Positions 21,435-33,600 of a DNA stretch of 64,000 nt are shown here, piece after piece (position 1 is the stretch's first letter; each line of letters starts with the position of its first letter). Both the position numbers and the translations under genes were made by a program. Under the pieces are notes generated by a model that was not told the origin of the DNA, searched no databases, and saw nothing but the letters and a program-made list of their open reading frames with translations. This DNA is from Astragalus membranaceus (taxonomy: Eukaryota > Streptophyta > Magnoliopsida > Fabales > Fabaceae): NCBI GenBank assembly GCA_039519185.1, contig CM076850.1:87836270-87900269 (forward strand), given 5' to 3'.

Positions 21435-21989
21435 AGTTATGGCCTGCATACTAAAGCACCTTCGTGGGTGTCAGGTATGGTGTCGGGTCCTCTTTGTGGT
21501 TGGCGCATTGGTACCCTCCTAAGTCGGGTGATCTCCTCGATGGCGATCCCAAACATTGGTACCCTCCTAGGTCGGGGGATCTCCTCGATGGTGATCCATG
21601 GCGGCGCCCTCGTGGGTGCCGGCTTATGGCTGTCTTCGTGTGAGAGCTGTGAAGTTTGATCCGGTGCCCTGCCAGGCGCCCTCCTGGGTGCCAGCTTGTG
21701 GCGCCCTGCCTATTCTGCCTAGGGGGGAAGTGATGTACACGTCTTGTAGCCACCATCGCCTGAGGAGGGGTTCCCCATCCGGGGGGAGGCTGTACAGGCA
21801 AAGAAGCGAATCTCCCTTCAATCTGTCTTGGGTGAGCTTCTTGCTGCAGCATTGTCGGAGTACGATTGCACAAGAGGTCCCTCTGGTTGGGGCGTGGGTA
21901 TGGCCACGCTTCGGACACGGGGCCTGAGCTTGGGAGCCAGAGGGTAGCAAGAGAAAGGTTGAATGAGTAGTGAGTTGAGAGATAAAAAC
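21435..21989. other. Leader region of the Tat-like element
   Basis: Contains two copies of GGGGATCTCCTCGATGG(C/T)GATCC (also near 17425 and 20280) and two palindrome variants. No supported gene. Confidence 0.5.
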
Positions 21990-22007
21990 CTCCCACTGTG
22001 GTCGCCA
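21990..22007 (-). promoter_or_regulatory. Primer binding site of the Tat-like element
   Basis: Minus strand TGGCGACCACAGTGGGA. The same site serves the intact Tat element at 51937, supporting a shared lineage. Confidence 0.85.
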
Positions 22008-22008
22008 A

Positions 22009-22367
22009 TGTTCTGTACCTAGCAGTATTTTGGTCGGCTGCTGTTGGTAGGTCTCTTGCTACCCTGGTAAGAGATCAGTGAGCGCCCGGGGGGTACCTGC
22101 AAAGCCACTCCGACGCTCAAGTCAGTATGAGAATAAGCTAGTGAATTTGCAAGGGAAGAGTGTGTACCTCGTGAGTGGCTGTGCGAGCTGGAATTTATAG
22201 GAAATTGTTGTTCGTTGTGGATCGTCGGATCAGTGGAGGCGATCTGAACCCTCCAAGTGTATCGGGCTTGCATGTAGCAGATATGGGCCAAGTTGATTGG
22301 GCTGATCCATATCTCATCGCTAATCGCACCCCTGGTATTGCTAATTGGACCTCTTAGTTGAGTCCAG

Positions 22368-22371
<4 letters not shown>
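22009..22371 (-). repeat. 5' LTR of the Tat-like element
   Basis: TGTTCTGTACC...GTCCAGAACA on the plus strand, TG...CA, 363 bp. About 14 differences from the copy at 13970-14333. Confidence 0.9.

Positions 22372-22440
<69 letters not shown>
22372..22440. repeat. AT microsatellite
   Basis: (AT)n directly beside the LTR, continuing the AT run at 13951-13970. Confidence 0.97.
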
Positions 22441-22442
<2 letters not shown>

Positions 22443-22737
22443 TTGTATCCACATTTAGAAAGTTAACTATTACATTAGTCCAGAAGTTTACTGGAAATAT
22501 GTATATCTTATTCGAATGTTAAAACATGTAATCATTATGTTGCATTAATTTTACCTTATTTTGACTAATATATCACAATGTCACGAAACCTTCTCTGTTT
22601 CAAACTTGGTTAATACTCGGTTTTTTTTGGCTAATACTCATAGTTTTGACATGAACACGGTCATTAATTAGAGAGATTATACAAAATTAATTGGTATTCT
22701 TGAAATCAGCTTCTCTAATCAAAAGTATATTAGATCA
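22441..22737. other. AT-rich DNA, nothing recognised
   Basis: No coding, repeat or RNA signal was seen. Confidence 0.4.
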
Positions 22738-23406
22738 TGTTAATACCCAAAAATTGCTAAGTGCTTAGCCGAGCAAGGGCTCAGCCAAACTACGAGCATT
22801 GCCGATAGAAGGTCACCTGAGCAGGGAGGTTTGGCCTATAGATCATCAGCCGAGGAAGTAGTTGAGCTCATGTTTAGTTTAGAAGAGCATATGGATCAAG
22901 CACGTGGAAATTACTTTGAAGATCACAGCAAGATAACGGTCAAGGTCACGTCTAGGCGCCTAAAATCTAGGAAAAGTGGATAACTTCAACATAATGTGCC
23001 TTAGGAAGTTTGTGGGAAGGTTTTTCAGGGGATTTAGTGTTTAATGTTCATAATAGACGTTAATCTTAGCTGATTAACTATTTTTTTTATCGTGGTTAGT
23101 TGTAGGTTAGTGATTGTTGTCAATAGAGACCATTTTGAATAAATACTAGGCTTGTTAATGTATTAGACACTCGACAAACAATCAAATTAACTCTATTTTT
23201 CAAGCCATTTTACATCCCTTTTCATTACGCATTTTCTTAGTTTAGACTTAGAGTAATCAAAGCTTCTAAAAAGCTCAGTCCTAAAACTCTTTGAAGTAAT
23301 TAGGGAACCCAAGTAACATGATTTCTTCATCAATGTAATTGCTTGAAGAAAGGGAATCAAAGGTTCAACTTAGTTTATCCTTCGCTAAATCTTAAGTTTG
23401 ACAACA
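22738..23406 (+). mobile_element. Probable solo LTR
   Basis: TGTTAATACCCAAAAATTGC...TTTGACAACA, TG...CA, 669 bp, flanked by GATCA on the left and GATCC on the right (4 of 5 bases alike). A TATA-like GAATAAATACTAGG lies near 23136. The start resembles the minus-strand start of the solo LTR at 26641-27506. No internal sequence is attached. Confidence 0.5.
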
Positions 23407-23533
23407 GATCCACATAGTTGCAATAAAATTTTTTGTAGTTATGTCTGTCGTGGCATCTCGGCCGTTTAATGAAGATCGAGGATCACCAACATCATTAGTG
23501 ATTATACTTACCCTTTAAACTGTCCTTGAGTTC

Positions 23534-23842
23534 TGTTCTTGGATAAAGTTTCATTGATGAACTCGGGTTGTAATAATGGAGGTCGGATAGCTTTTTGGCC
23601 ATCTCGGCATTCTCTATTATAGTGTTTGTATACAAGAAATGTGTCTCTCTCTATCTGTAGTTTAAGCCTCCTATATATAGAGTCTAAGTAACCTCTAGGC
23701 GGTTACTGAGGGTGGTTTCTTTATCTTCCCTCCGGATGGGCTTAGTCGGGCATCTTCTTGTATTGGGCCAATTAGCCTTCAAGTAAAGTTGAAAGATGGT
23801 CCGCCTTGCGGTGTGTCGAGCCCAAAAGTCCATGACGGTCCA
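23534..23842 (-). repeat. 3' LTR of the split element
   Basis: TGTTCTTGGATAAAG...GACGGTCCA, 309 bp. A minus-strand TATA-like CTATATATAGG lies near 23669-23680. Confidence 0.85.
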
Positions 23843-23864
23843 TAGCCCCCCCCCCCCCCCCAAG
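23843..23864 (-). promoter_or_regulatory. Polypurine tract with 16 consecutive G (minus strand)
   Basis: Plus strand has a C16 run at 23846-23861 right beside the 3' LTR. A second C16AAG run lies inside the element at 25916-25933. Confidence 0.8.
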
Positions 23865-26640
23865 CGCGAGCTCTGCAAGGGTGAAGCGCTTAAAGTTTTT
23901 GATTGTTGTCGAGTTCTTTTGATGTCTTCGCTGAACTTTATTTGACATTGCACCTTCAAATGCACCTGCAATCATATGAGAAGAAGAGCAGTAGTCCATT
24001 CGACTTAACCAGTGCACATGCATATGCATTGATATTTAATTCGACTTTGTCATATCATTAAAATCATGAACTCAAGCAGCAGCCAAATCATCGAAGTTAA
24101 ATTTAAACAAAAATGAATAAATAAATTCCCCTTTAACCGCATGCTATCATTATCATTGCGGTTATAGAAGGTCGACCGAGTGTCTGTGTTTTCACTACGG
24201 CGGCTGATGGAAGGAATTTGGCCAAGTTGATGACGAACTCGGCGGTTTTGATGAGTCCATAAGCAACAAGATATTCATATTATAATTAACCAAATATTGG
24301 TAAGGAGAGATAAAACCTGGTGTTAGCTTGTTCGGTTCTTCTTTATATGGTATTGAATGCATAAATTTGTTTCCAAGTTCCTTTGTAGCTCGATTACTTC
24401 AGCTCTCCATAGTGTGCACGAGTTCGACTTGGTTGGCTCACTAGTAACTTGCTTTATTCCGTGCAAACAAGTAATTCTACCTTGATGGTGTGTTCTCTAA
24501 GCCGACTTGTATATTTGAATTAGCCTACGTCGTGACGCGAGCTTTTTGAACCAACTTGTACGCTTCACATTGATTTGCGACCTTGAATTGAGTGGGTGTC
24601 AGCTAGGTATTTCCCATTGTGCAACCCTTTTAGGCGTATGTTCAATATGCCCGAAGTGTCTAAATAGTTTCACCTTACGTGGTCGGAGGACGTTATGATT
24701 GAGCCCCTCAGTTCGGTTTTGTTGGCCGTAGTCTGGCCTTAGGCTTTTTGATCTTTAGTTGGCAAATCATGTCATGAGCCCCCGAGTATGGGTTCGTTAT
24801 TGTCTCTTGCCTTTTTGTGGGAAGCTCGTTCAGGTTCGATGTACCTGGAGGGATTATTTCTTTGTCTCTTGGAGACTTATTTTATCCCTGAAGTAGAATC
24901 AAGGTCGACTCGTCTTGTGAGTACGCTTCAAGTCGCTTGCCCCTGTGACATTTTGTTCAAGTTGTTCCGTGCACACCTTCCCCTGTTGTGAGGGAATGTC
25001 GGGGTGTGTTTCCCAAGGAGTCTTGTTTTTCCTGTATTTGTCTTTCAAGGGTCTTGAATCGTTATGCTTTCGTGAGCAGTATACCTCTGACTTGCTCTTG
25101 AAGGCTTGTTATAATCAACGTTGGCTCTTCGTTTTTCTCTTGAGCAGGAATCAAGGTCGGCTTGTCTCGCGGAGATTTGGCCTTATTTGCTGTTGGAGAC
25201 TTGCTTTATAGTTGAGTAGTATTAAGTTAGCGCATCTTATGGAGATTTGGCCTCTTTTTTTTGTAATGGTTGCCGACCTGGTGACTTTCCTTTTTGCTTA
25301 GGTTCGGTTCATCCCATGGTAATTTGGCCTCGGTTGTGGTTTGCCTCATGAAATGTTTGGCGCATGGCTTACTTCATGGAGGTTTGACATATGGCTCACC
25401 TCATGTAGGTTGGAGGCGATGTGTCTAAGGACGTTGCATGCCTTAGTCGGTCTGTGTGATTTATTATACGTGTGGAAGGCCTTTGTTGTTTTGCGTAGGC
25501 AGTCTCATGCGGATTTATTTTGTTCTGGATAGGAGATCAGATATATATGTCTCATGGAGACCTTTATTGGTATGTTGCCATGCTTTGCCTGACATAGGTC
25601 ATGAAGGCGTTTCTTAGGAATTTGACCTTGAGATAGTGTGTTACTCGACCTGGGACGAGGAGGAGCATCTCATTGAGATTTGATCTTTAATAGTGTCTTA
25701 CTTGACATGGGCCGAGAAGGAGCATCTCCTTGAGATTTGACCTTTAGTAAATTGCTTGATGTTTTCCTTGTGAAGTCATTGCATTTGCTCGGATCTTGGA
25801 TCTCGAACCTTTATATGTATAACCTCCTTCAGACACGGGATCATTAAGCTATGAGTGATTTAGGGGGATCTGTTTGTAAGCAATTTTCGTCTTGTTAACT
25901 TAACTACATAATGAGCCCCCCCCCCCCCCCCAAGTTTGGCATGGCAGGGTCACACTCGGCCTTATAGTTTTTGCTCGAGTTGTTTTAGGGTGCCAATTAT
26001 TTTTTAGAGAGTTGGCCCTGTTTGCGAGTAGAGTTCATTTTACTGACTTGACAACTTGGTGAGCCCCCCAAATGTGGCATTGAAGGGGTGTACTCGGTCT
26101 TACATGTTTTGACCGAGTTGTTTTAGGGTCAAGTAATTTTTTGAGGGAGACGATTATGTTTGGAAATCGAGCTCATTTTATTGACTTGACTATGTGGTTA
26201 GCCCCCCAAGCTTAGCGTGGTAGGGGTTAGTACTCAGGCTTACATGTTGTGTTTGAGTTGTTTTTGAGGTGTATACTTGCTTGGACAAGTATTCCATTTT
26301 ATCCCCAAGTCGGTGACAAGCTTAGTTTAGGAATAACCGGATTTCCGACTTATAATTTGGAGGAGTAACCATGGACTTAAGGTTATTTGATAGTTTCTTT
26401 GATCTTTGTAACGGTCCAGTGAGTAATTTTCACTTGATTTATGAATAGCAAGTAGGAGTATCCCTTTAAGAAGGAGTTTTAACCCATGATCCCCAAGTCG
26501 GTGACGGGCTTAGTTTAGGAATAACCGGATTTCCGACCTGCATTTTGGGGAAGTAACCATGGATTTAATGCTTGTTTGATAGTTTTATCCAATGGTTAAT
26601 TTTTACTTACTTTCAATATAGCAAGTGGGAGTATCCCTTC
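23865..26640. other. Internal region of the split element (segment 1)
   Basis: No credible gene. Contains modules GAGCCCCC...AAG(T/C)TT spaced about 140 bp (25916, 26064, 26202) and a diverged block CCCCAAGTCGGTGAC...TTAGTTTAGGAATAACCGGA at about 26300 and 26493 (again, decayed, near 27536). Motifs such as GAGATTTGACCTTTA recur near 25620-25745. Confidence 0.6.
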
Positions 26641-27506
26641 TGTTGTTCCTTGGTTCAAACTCTTAGGTCCTAGCCGTGGATTCGGCCAGGGGTTTGAGAA
26701 AGTTCTTCGATTCCTTGTTCTTCAAGCGATTGCACCAAGGAGGGAACTCTTCTCCTTGACTGTGGGTATCCTGACTCCTCTAGAAAGGGTCAGGTTAGGT
26801 GACAAGGGACTGCGAGGGTTGGATTATACTACTGGCTAATGCATAAAAAATAAAGATAAAGTGCGATAAAAGCAGATAGATGGAATAAACTTAGAGTTTT
26901 TTGATTGATTGATTGTCCTTTCTCTGTACAATTACTCTCTTATTTATATACATAGGCCCTCATCAGCCACTAACACAGCCAACATTTTCCTACCGTTGGA
27001 TCAGTCTAAGATCAACGATTATCATTGTTCCTAAGCCCTAAGGAGGCGGAGTAACCACCCATGATCTCACTAGCACGGTTAGTGGGGTGAACTCCCCCAC
27101 TCCGCTCTTCAAGACTTCGCTCCTTCGCTTGATCTTCAGCTGCTCCCACGTTCCATCTCAGTGCATGTCTCTTACGTGTCTTCCAAGTAAAACCGCCTTG
27201 CCTCGGCCACTTGGTTCATTCAGCTAACCTTCGTCCCCAGACAATAACTCAGGCACCCGAGCCTACCCTGGCCGTGGCACTCTATAGGCTGAGGTTGTAC
27301 TCTCCCTCGGTCTCGCTCATTGCTCCTCAGGCTAACCCCTTCCTCGGGGAATTATCTAGTGATATGCCCCGAGGGCTTCCCTTGATCATTTTCTCGGGCA
27401 ATTATCTCTTAAAATCCTTGTCTAATGACCTGCCTCAATACTCCGGCTCTACTGCCTTCTTCATTCAGTCATCGGCCTACGACCTAATTATTTTTGGGTG
27501 TTAACA
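26641..27506 (-). mobile_element. Solo LTR with perfect target duplication
   Basis: TGTTGTTCCTTGG...GGGTGTTAACA, TG...CA, 866 bp, flanked by CCTTC at 26636-26640 and 27507-27511. The host text on both sides rejoins the GAGTATCCC...AAGGAGTTTTAACCC module seen elsewhere in the split element. Minus-strand start TGTTAACACCCAAAAATAAT suggests a gypsy-type LTR. Any short open frames inside are chance. Confidence 0.85.
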
Positions 27507-27511
27507 CCTTC

Positions 27512-28028
27512 CAAAAGGAGTTTTAACCCAATGATCCCCAAGTCGATTATGGGCTTAGTTTATAAACGGCCAAATTTCTGACGTACAGTTTGGGGAAGTA
27601 ACCAATGGACTTATGATTTATGATACATTCTTTGATCTTTTAGATTGTCCACTGATTAATTTTTACTTGCTTTATAAATAACAAGTGGGAGTATCCCATA
27701 AAAAAGGAGTTTTAACCCTTGTCTCGTGGAGACTTTTAAAATTTACTTGATGTGATCAAGAGGGAGTACTCGTGGAGGATTAACCCTTGTCTCGTGGAGA
27801 CTTTGAATTTTACTTGATGTCATCAAGATGGAGTACTCGTGTAGAATTAACCCTTATTATCTCGTGAAAATTTTGATTTCCCTTAAATGAAAATGGTGTA
27901 AGAGAGAAAAAGAGAAAAACAGAGATAAGCAACTAGTCAAGTCTCGTTGAAAAATTTCTTAGAAAAACGAGTGCTTGCCGAGTTGAGATTATATTTTAAC
28001 ACCTATTGTGTAATTAAATTGCGATCAA
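27512..28028. other. Internal region of the split element (segment 2)
   Basis: Two near copies of TAACCCTTGTCTCGTGGAGA at about 27714 and 27789 with a third, decayed, near 27847. Non-coding. Confidence 0.55.
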
Positions 28029-28480
28029 CACTACAAAAAAAAGGTTATTAGCGAGGGAATTTTCCCTCGCTAAACGTCTCATTTCCGTCGCTAATGACCA
28101 TTTGCGAGGGAATTAGCGAGGGACTGATTCTCTCGCTAAATTGATTCTCGCTAATGGAATTAGCGAGGGAATTTGAATCCCTCGCTAATTAGCGAGGGAC
28201 AGTTCCCTCGCTAATTTTGACTGTCACGCGTCCTAATTCTAACTGCCACGTGTCCCAATTTGGATGGCTTGTTTTAATTTTTTTTCACCAATTGTTTTAA
28301 TTTTTTTTAAACCTGATTTTTATATATTTATTATTATATATTTATTTTGATATATTAATGTGGTGGTGGTGGTGGTGGTTGGGAGGAGCTATGTGGTGGT
28401 GGTGGTGGTTGTGGTTCACTTCGTCGGAGATAGAGGTGAGGAGTTCGTGGTGGTGGTGGTGGTTGTGGTTTCCTTCGTAG

Positions 28481-28553
<73 letters not shown>

Positions 28554-28593
28554 GACTCAGTGTTCGTGGTGGTGGTTGTGATTCACTTTGTAG

Positions 28594-28640
<47 letters not shown>

Positions 28641-28737
28641 GATAGGAGTTCGTGGTGGTGGTGATGGAAGGTGGAGAGAAGAAGAGAAAAAGAGGAAAGA
28701 AATTCGTAGGTGAGAGAAGAGGAGAGGAGACGATTTC

Positions 28738-28775
<38 letters not shown>

Positions 28776-29251
28776 GAGGAGACGATTTCGTGGGTGGTGA
28801 TGGTGATGGTTGTGTGGTGGTGGTGATGGAAATGAGTGAAAAGGGGTTAGGGTTCGTGGGCGGTGTGGTGGGAGGTAAGAGAGAAGAGTGAAAGAATGAG
28901 AGAAGAGTCGGTAATTAAAAGAATTAATTGGGATTTAGCGACGGACATAGCGAGGGATGGGTCCGTCGCTAATCCTTCACGCTTCCCAAGTACCTGCAAC
29001 GGTCAGAAGTTTGCGAGGGACCACTGAATCTGTCGCTAACTTTTCTTGGTTTTCGTGCTGCGCAGTTTCAAATTGGCGCCCAGGATTTAGCGACGGAAAT
29101 TCCGTCGCTATTGCTCAAAAATCCGTCGCTAATTCTCAACATAGACGAGGGTCCTTATTCCCTCGCAAAGTCCGTCGCTAATTCCATTTTTTGCGAGGGA
29201 CCATCATTCCCTCGCTAATGTCTGTTGCTAATGAGCAATTTTTTTGTACTG
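28029..29251. mobile_element. Non-autonomous CACTA (En/Spm-type) DNA transposon
   Basis: Ends are CACTACAAAAAAA and the inverted form of CAGTACAAAAAAA, flanked by a 3-bp target duplication CAA (28026-28028 and 29252-29254). Both subterminal regions carry many copies of TTAGCGAGGGA or its complement (about 28049-28215 and 28935-29225), as expected for transposase-binding subterminal repeats. The middle is TGG-rich and GA microsatellite DNA with no transposase. At 1223 bp it must rely on a transposase made elsewhere. Confidence 0.93.
28361..28790. repeat. TGG and GA microsatellites inside the CACTA element
   Basis: (TGG)n at about 28361-28380 and again near 28391 and 28449; (GA)n at about 28484-28552, 28596-28635 and 28741-28773. 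Confidence 0.9.
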
Positions 29252-29262
29252 CAAGACAACTT

Positions 29263-30565
29263 TGATAAGTCTATTTTTAGAGTCTTTTTAATAGTTATTT
29301 TATTAAGTCTTTTTAGTATTTTAATTATATTTTTGATCTATTTTACTGCAAATGTTTACTTTTTATCTTCAGGTTTTATTTTGAAGCAATTTCGACTGCT
29401 TATGTCTCAGCAGGTTAGAATTCGACTGCATCTGTTAGAATTCGACAGCATCTGTCTTCCAGATTTCGACTGCTTCTGTCAGAATTCGACTGCATCTGTC
29501 TTCCAGATTTCGACTGCTTATGTCAGAATTCGACTGCATCTGTCTTCCAGATTTCGACTGCTTCTGTCTCAGCAGGATAGAATTCGACAGCATCTGTCTC
29601 AGCAGGTTAGAATTCGACTGCATCTGTCAGAATTCGACTGCATCTGTCTCCCAGAATTCGACAGCACCTGTCTTTCAGAATTCGACAGCAACACAAACTG
29701 GTTGATGGATATTTTTGCCCACTTGTTGATGGATATTTTTGCCCACTTAAGGATGGCTTTTTGATGACTACCTTGGCCAACTTGATTTGCCACTTTTTCC
29801 TCTTTTGGACCATTTTACCCCTCATATTTTCCTATAAATAGAGGCTTGATCCTCACTTGTAACCAAGCTTGAATTTTGTTAGAAAATCAATGACAAAGGC
29901 TCTCTAAAGATTCATGACTTCAATTTACTCTTCATGCTTTTTATGATTCTTGTTTATTTAATTTCTTGCACCTTTATTTTCCAAGTCATTTACTTTTCTT
30001 GCTATTTAATTTCTTGCACCTTTATTTTCCAAGTCATTTACTTTCTTGCCCTTTTATTTTCCAAGTCATTTACTTTCTTGCCCCTTTAATTTCTTGCACC
30101 TTTATTTTCCAAGTCATTTATTTTCTTGCTATTTAATTTCTTGCACCTTTATTTTCCAAGTCATTTACTTTCTTGCACTTTTATTTTTCAAGTCATTTAC
30201 TTTCTTGCTCATTTACTTTCCTTGCTCTTTAACTTTCCAAGTCATTTAAATTACTTGCAATTTACTTTTCAAGCAATTTACTTTCTCGTCATTTACAATT
30301 CCGCTATTTATGATTTTGCACTTTACCGCTTTCTTTTATTTTCTCGCTATTTAACTTTATGTTTTCTTCTCTTATTTTCTTTTCTCCTCTTTTGTCTACA
30401 ATGATCATGAGTGAGTAGACTTTACTAAAACATTTCTTCTTTCTAAAAACACTTTCTTTTCAGTTAATCAACTTTGAAAAACTAAATTGGTATTCACTTA
30501 GGCTCTCCCTGTGGACCGATACTCTTTTATTACACGATACGACCCGTGCACTTGCGGGGCTATCA
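29263..30565 (+). repeat. Athila-like 5' LTR
   Basis: TGATAAGTCTATTTTTAGAG...TTGCGGGGCTATCA, 1303 bp. Has a TATA box CCTATAAATAGAGG near 29831 and a T-rich region of TTTCCAAGTCATTTACTTTC repeats (29985-30260). Confidence 0.95.
29395..29695. repeat. TTCGACTGC/TTCGACAGC tandem repeat in the 5' LTR
   Basis: Units built from AGAATTCGACTGCATCTGTC and CTTCCAGATTTCGACTGCTT alternate. The 3' LTR has about 84 bp more of the same array. Confidence 0.92.
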
Positions 30566-30571
30566 AGTTTT

Positions 30572-30589
30572 TGGCGCCGTTGCCGGGGA
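30572..30589 (+). promoter_or_regulatory. Primer binding site, tRNA-Asp
   Basis: TGGCGCCGTTGCCGGGGA, six bases inside the LTR, the usual Athila primer binding site. Confidence 0.93.
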
Positions 30590-30678
30590 GGCAGCGATAT
30601 TAATTAAGTTTTTCGAAACCGGTTATACTGAAATTTTATTTTCTTTATTTTTACTTTTTTTCTTCTCTTGTCCCTCGA

Positions 30679-33600
30679 ATGCGAAGAACCAGAAGTTTCG
30701 GAGAAACTGTTCAACAAATTCCCGAAATCGAAAGGTTCTTACATAGAAGGAGGAGAGAGATTCCCGATAACCAAATGGCGGCTAATGAAAATCGTGCTCT
30801 CAAAGAGTACGCAACACCTTCAGCAGAGCCATCAGCTGCCATTGTACATCCAAATGTGGAAGCAAATAATTTTGAACTCAAAACATCTCTACTTTCAATG
30901 GTTCAACAAAACCAATTTTCTGGTTCTCCCGCGGAGGACCCAAATCTTCATATTTCAAATTTTCTAGAATACTGTGGAACTGTCAAATTAAACGGGGTGC
31001 CTCCAGATGTCATAAGACTAAAACTCTTCCCTTTTTCATTAAGGGATAGAGCAAGAGCATGGCTACATTCTTTGCCTTCGGAATCCATTACCAGCTGGGG
31101 CCAGTTAAAACAAACTTTTCTTGCTAAGTTCTTTCCCCCGAGTAAAACAGCTCAGATGAGAAATCAAATTACTCGATTTTCTCAAAACGACGGGGAATCT
31201 CTTTATGATGCTTGGGAACGTTTCAAAGAAATGTTAAGGCTATGCCCCCATCATGGACTAGAGAAATGGCTCGTTGTTCACACTTTTTATAATGGATTAC
31301 AATATGCAACAAGAATGACTGTTGATGCAGCTGCAGGTGGAGCTTTAATGAACAAAAATTTTACTGAAGCTTATGCACTCGTTGAAGATATGGCTCAAAA
31401 CCATTGTCAATGGACAAGTGAGCGAGCCATAACAAATAAACTAGCCTCGTCAAAAGAGCCAGGTAAGTATGAAATATCTGCTGTTGATCATCTTACCTCA
31501 AAAGTGGACGCACTTTTTCAAAAATTTGAAAAATTAAATGTAAGTGCCGTCTCACAAACTTCTTCTCCTATTACTCCACCATGTGAATTATGTGGGGTTG
31601 TTGGCCATATTGGAGCTGAATGCCAGCTTGAGGCGTCTAGTACTGGAAATGAGCATATTAACTATGCTCAAAAGGAAGATCCATTTTCAAATACTTATAA
31701 TCCTGGGTGGAGGAATCATCCAAATTTTTCTTATAAAAATCCTCCACCCAATCCAGCACCTAGACCACCTCCTGTCTTTCAAAATCAAAGGGTTTTTAAC
31801 AACCCACAAAACAACCCGCAAAAGTCGAACTTGGAGTTTTTGATGGAAAAATTTGTGTCATCTCAAACAAAACAAAATGAAGAATTCAAAAATCAAACTG
31901 GTTATTTGAATGACACACTTATCAAATTAGTATCAAAAGTCGACTCTATTACCACTCATAATAAAATGCTTGAAAATCAAATAACTCAAGTGGCAACACA
32001 GGTAGCTTCATCCTCTAAGACTTCAGGGGTATTTCCTGGGCAACCAGAGCAAAATCCAAAAGGCCAAATAAATGCCGTCACCCTTAGAAGCGGAAAACAA
32101 TTAGAGGAACCAAGAGCAAACCAAGAAAAAATTGTGAGTGAAAAACATAATTTACCAGGTGAGCTAGAAGAGAAAGAAAAAGGGAAAGAACCAGAAAAAG
32201 AAAGAGAAGAACCACACATCCCCCCTCCACCATACAAACCACCCATTCCTTTCCCCCAAAGATTTGCAAAAAACAAAATTGACGAGCAATTCAAACGGTT
32301 TGTCGACTTGCTTAAAAAGCTTTACATCAACGTTCCTTTCACTGATGCATTGTCTCAAATGCCGTCTTATTCTAAATTTTTGAAAGAAATTTTATCCAAG
32401 AAAAGAAAAATAGACGACTATGAGACGATTGCATTAACAGAGGAATGTAGTGCAATTATCCAGAACAAGCTGCCACAAAAACTCAAAGATCCAGGTAGTT
32501 TTTCCATACCTTGTGTGATTGGAAGTGAAACTATAAACAGAGCGATGTGCGATCTAGGAGCCAGTGTAAGTTTGATGCCTCTTTCTCTTTGCAATAGACT
32601 AGGGATAGGCGAACTTAAACCCACAAAAATGACAATACAGTTGGCAGATCGTTCCGTTAAATACCCCACTGGAATCTTAGAGGATATCCCTATCAAGGTA
32701 GGGCAAACTTTTATACCGGTGGACTTTGTTGTAATGGAAATTGAAGAAGACTCCCAAATTCCTATTCTTCTAGGGAGGCCTTTTTTAGCTACTGCAGGGG
32801 CAATAATTGACGTTAAAAACGGTAAGTCGGTTTTTAATGTGGGGGATGAAAAAGTTGAGTTTGAAGTTTCAAACTTCATGAAGAGTCCATCTGTAAAAGA
32901 CTCATGCTGCAGAATTGATATTATAGACTATTGCGTGCGAGACTGCTCTTTAGCATCATCTTCACAAGATAGTCTGGAAGATTGCCTTTTAGGCAACACA
33001 AATATAAATGCGGCAGGGGAAACCCAATTCTACATAAAACTTTTGGATGAAAATCCACCATCACAAGAATTGGGTACTGAAACTTTGGGTGAGGAAAAGC
33101 CTCGACCTCTCCCAAAAGAAACACCAAAAATAGAACTGAAGCCCTTACCATCATCTCTCAGGTATGAGTTCCTTGGCCCTAATTCTACTTTCCCAGTAAT
33201 TGTAAATGCAAATTTGAAACAAAATGAGACTGAAAAATTGCTTAATGTTCTCAAGAAGTATCCCAAAGCCATAGGGTATACTATTGAGGACATTAAGGGA
33301 ATAAATCCGTCAATCTGCATACACAGAATACTACTGGAAGAGGACTATAAACCTTCTATCGAGCATCAAAGAAGATTAAACCCAAACATGAAAGAGGTTG
33401 TTGAAAAGGAAGTTTTAAAACTCCTTGATGCTGGGATAATATATCCTATTTTCGATAGTAAGTGGGTTAGTCCTGTTCAAGTAGTACCTAAGAAGGGAGG
33501 CTTAACAGTTATTAAAAATGAAAACGATGAATGCATTTCCACAAGGACAATTACGGGATGGAGAATGTGTATTGATTACAGAAAGCTTAACAAAGCTACC

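Larger units (their letters stand above)
13970..22371 (-). mobile_element. Gutted Tat-like Ty3/gypsy element with palindrome and tandem arrays
   Basis: Two 363-bp LTRs (about 3.8% apart by eye) with a primer binding site and polypurine tract define a minus-strand element of 8.4 kb. Only scraps of coding sequence remain: gag (20045-20575), a piece of reverse transcriptase plus RNase H (18998-19582) and the integrase zinc finger (18596-18862). Protease, most of reverse transcriptase and the integrase core are gone. The rest is arrays of repeats, including more than 40 copies of a GGCGCCCTCATGGGCGCC-type palindrome. The element must depend on proteins from elsewhere. Both ends lie in an (AT)n microsatellite, so target duplication cannot be read with certainty. 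Confidence 0.85.

Noticed and set aside
27211..27504. 97-codon frame near a gene-like GC-rich stretch
   Set aside because: It lies wholly within a solo LTR bounded by a perfect target duplication.
29225..29764. Open frame with Arg-Leu-His-Leu/Glu-Phe-Asp repeats (again at 36987-37658)
   Set aside because: It is the TTCGACTGC tandem array of the Athila-like LTR read in one frame.
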